Below are positions 6,785 to 6,808 of a stretch of DNA of 6,808 nucleotides, in pieces. The translations under genes were made by a program, and so were the position numbers. Each line of letters opens with the position of its first letter. The stretch's first letter is position 1. The DNA is from JAIBBG01 sp043748015. GTDB taxonomy: Bacteria; Bacteroidota; Bacteroidia; Flavobacteriales_D; Sanyastnellaceae. The notes beneath the pieces are model-generated. The model had not been told where the DNA came from and ran no database searches. It was given only the letters and a program-made list of their open reading frames with translations. Location: NCBI GenBank assembly GCA_043748015.1, contig JAYTOA010000102.1:1-6808 (forward strand), written 5' to 3'.

Positions 6785-6808
6785 GCAGTAGAGAAAATAC
6801 TTGAAATC

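Larger units (their letters stand above)
6412..6808. other. Non-coding region at the right edge, no gene seen
   Basis: These 397 bp contain no reading frame that I would call a gene; the longest is a 65-codon frame on the minus strand (6709-6512) with no family-like sequence or start signal. Structured pieces (hairpin at 6414, repeat at 6607, pseudoknot-like element at 6744) are listed separately. In 6431-6606 and 6654-6743 I see only AT-rich DNA. Confidence 0.65.

Overview
The window looks like Bacteroidota DNA: low to moderate GC, a large FG-GAP/VCBS protein ending in a type IX secretion (Por) sorting domain, a three-POTRA Omp85 protein of the Bacteroidota TamA/BamA-like kind, and a cytoplasmic protein whose sequence resembles a Bacteroidota-restricted hypothetical family. 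The class within the phylum cannot be fixed from this stretch; the mix of domains would suit Chitinophagales, Saprospirales or environmental relatives.

Layout. Bases 1-98 are four exact-period 24-bp repeats of the kind that form the multiple terminal repeats of IS21-family insertion sequences. They run without a stop codon into a 1,151-codon gene (68-3523, +) for a secreted beta-propeller/T9SS cargo protein. This gene has no signal peptide and begins in the middle of an FG-GAP repeat, so it appears to have lost its 5' end to the insertion. A 379-bp convergent intergenic region (3524-3902) follows, holding a degenerate CACRAAG repeat and a 27-bp imperfect palindrome. The Omp85/TamA-like gene (5603-3903, -) is divergent, across 124 bp, from a 227-aa conserved hypothetical gene (5728-6411, +). 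The last 397 bp hold no credible gene. They carry a small hairpin after the stop codon, a second, inverted copy of the CACRAAG repeat (6607-6653), and at 6744-6784 an A/T-rich hairpin whose six-base loop is exactly complementary to a sequence just downstream, a potential H-type pseudoknot.

The three genes show no obvious shared pathway. The first is (or was) exported by Sec and then T9SS; the second is an outer-membrane assembly or translocation factor; the third is cytoplasmic and of unknown function. I see no defence system, phage, CRISPR array or biosynthetic cluster. The parts most worth a second look are non-coding: the IS junction, the inverted dispersed repeat and the pseudoknot-like element. 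Both window edges lie in repeat-like DNA, which would fit an assembly contig broken at repeats, but the sequence alone cannot prove that.
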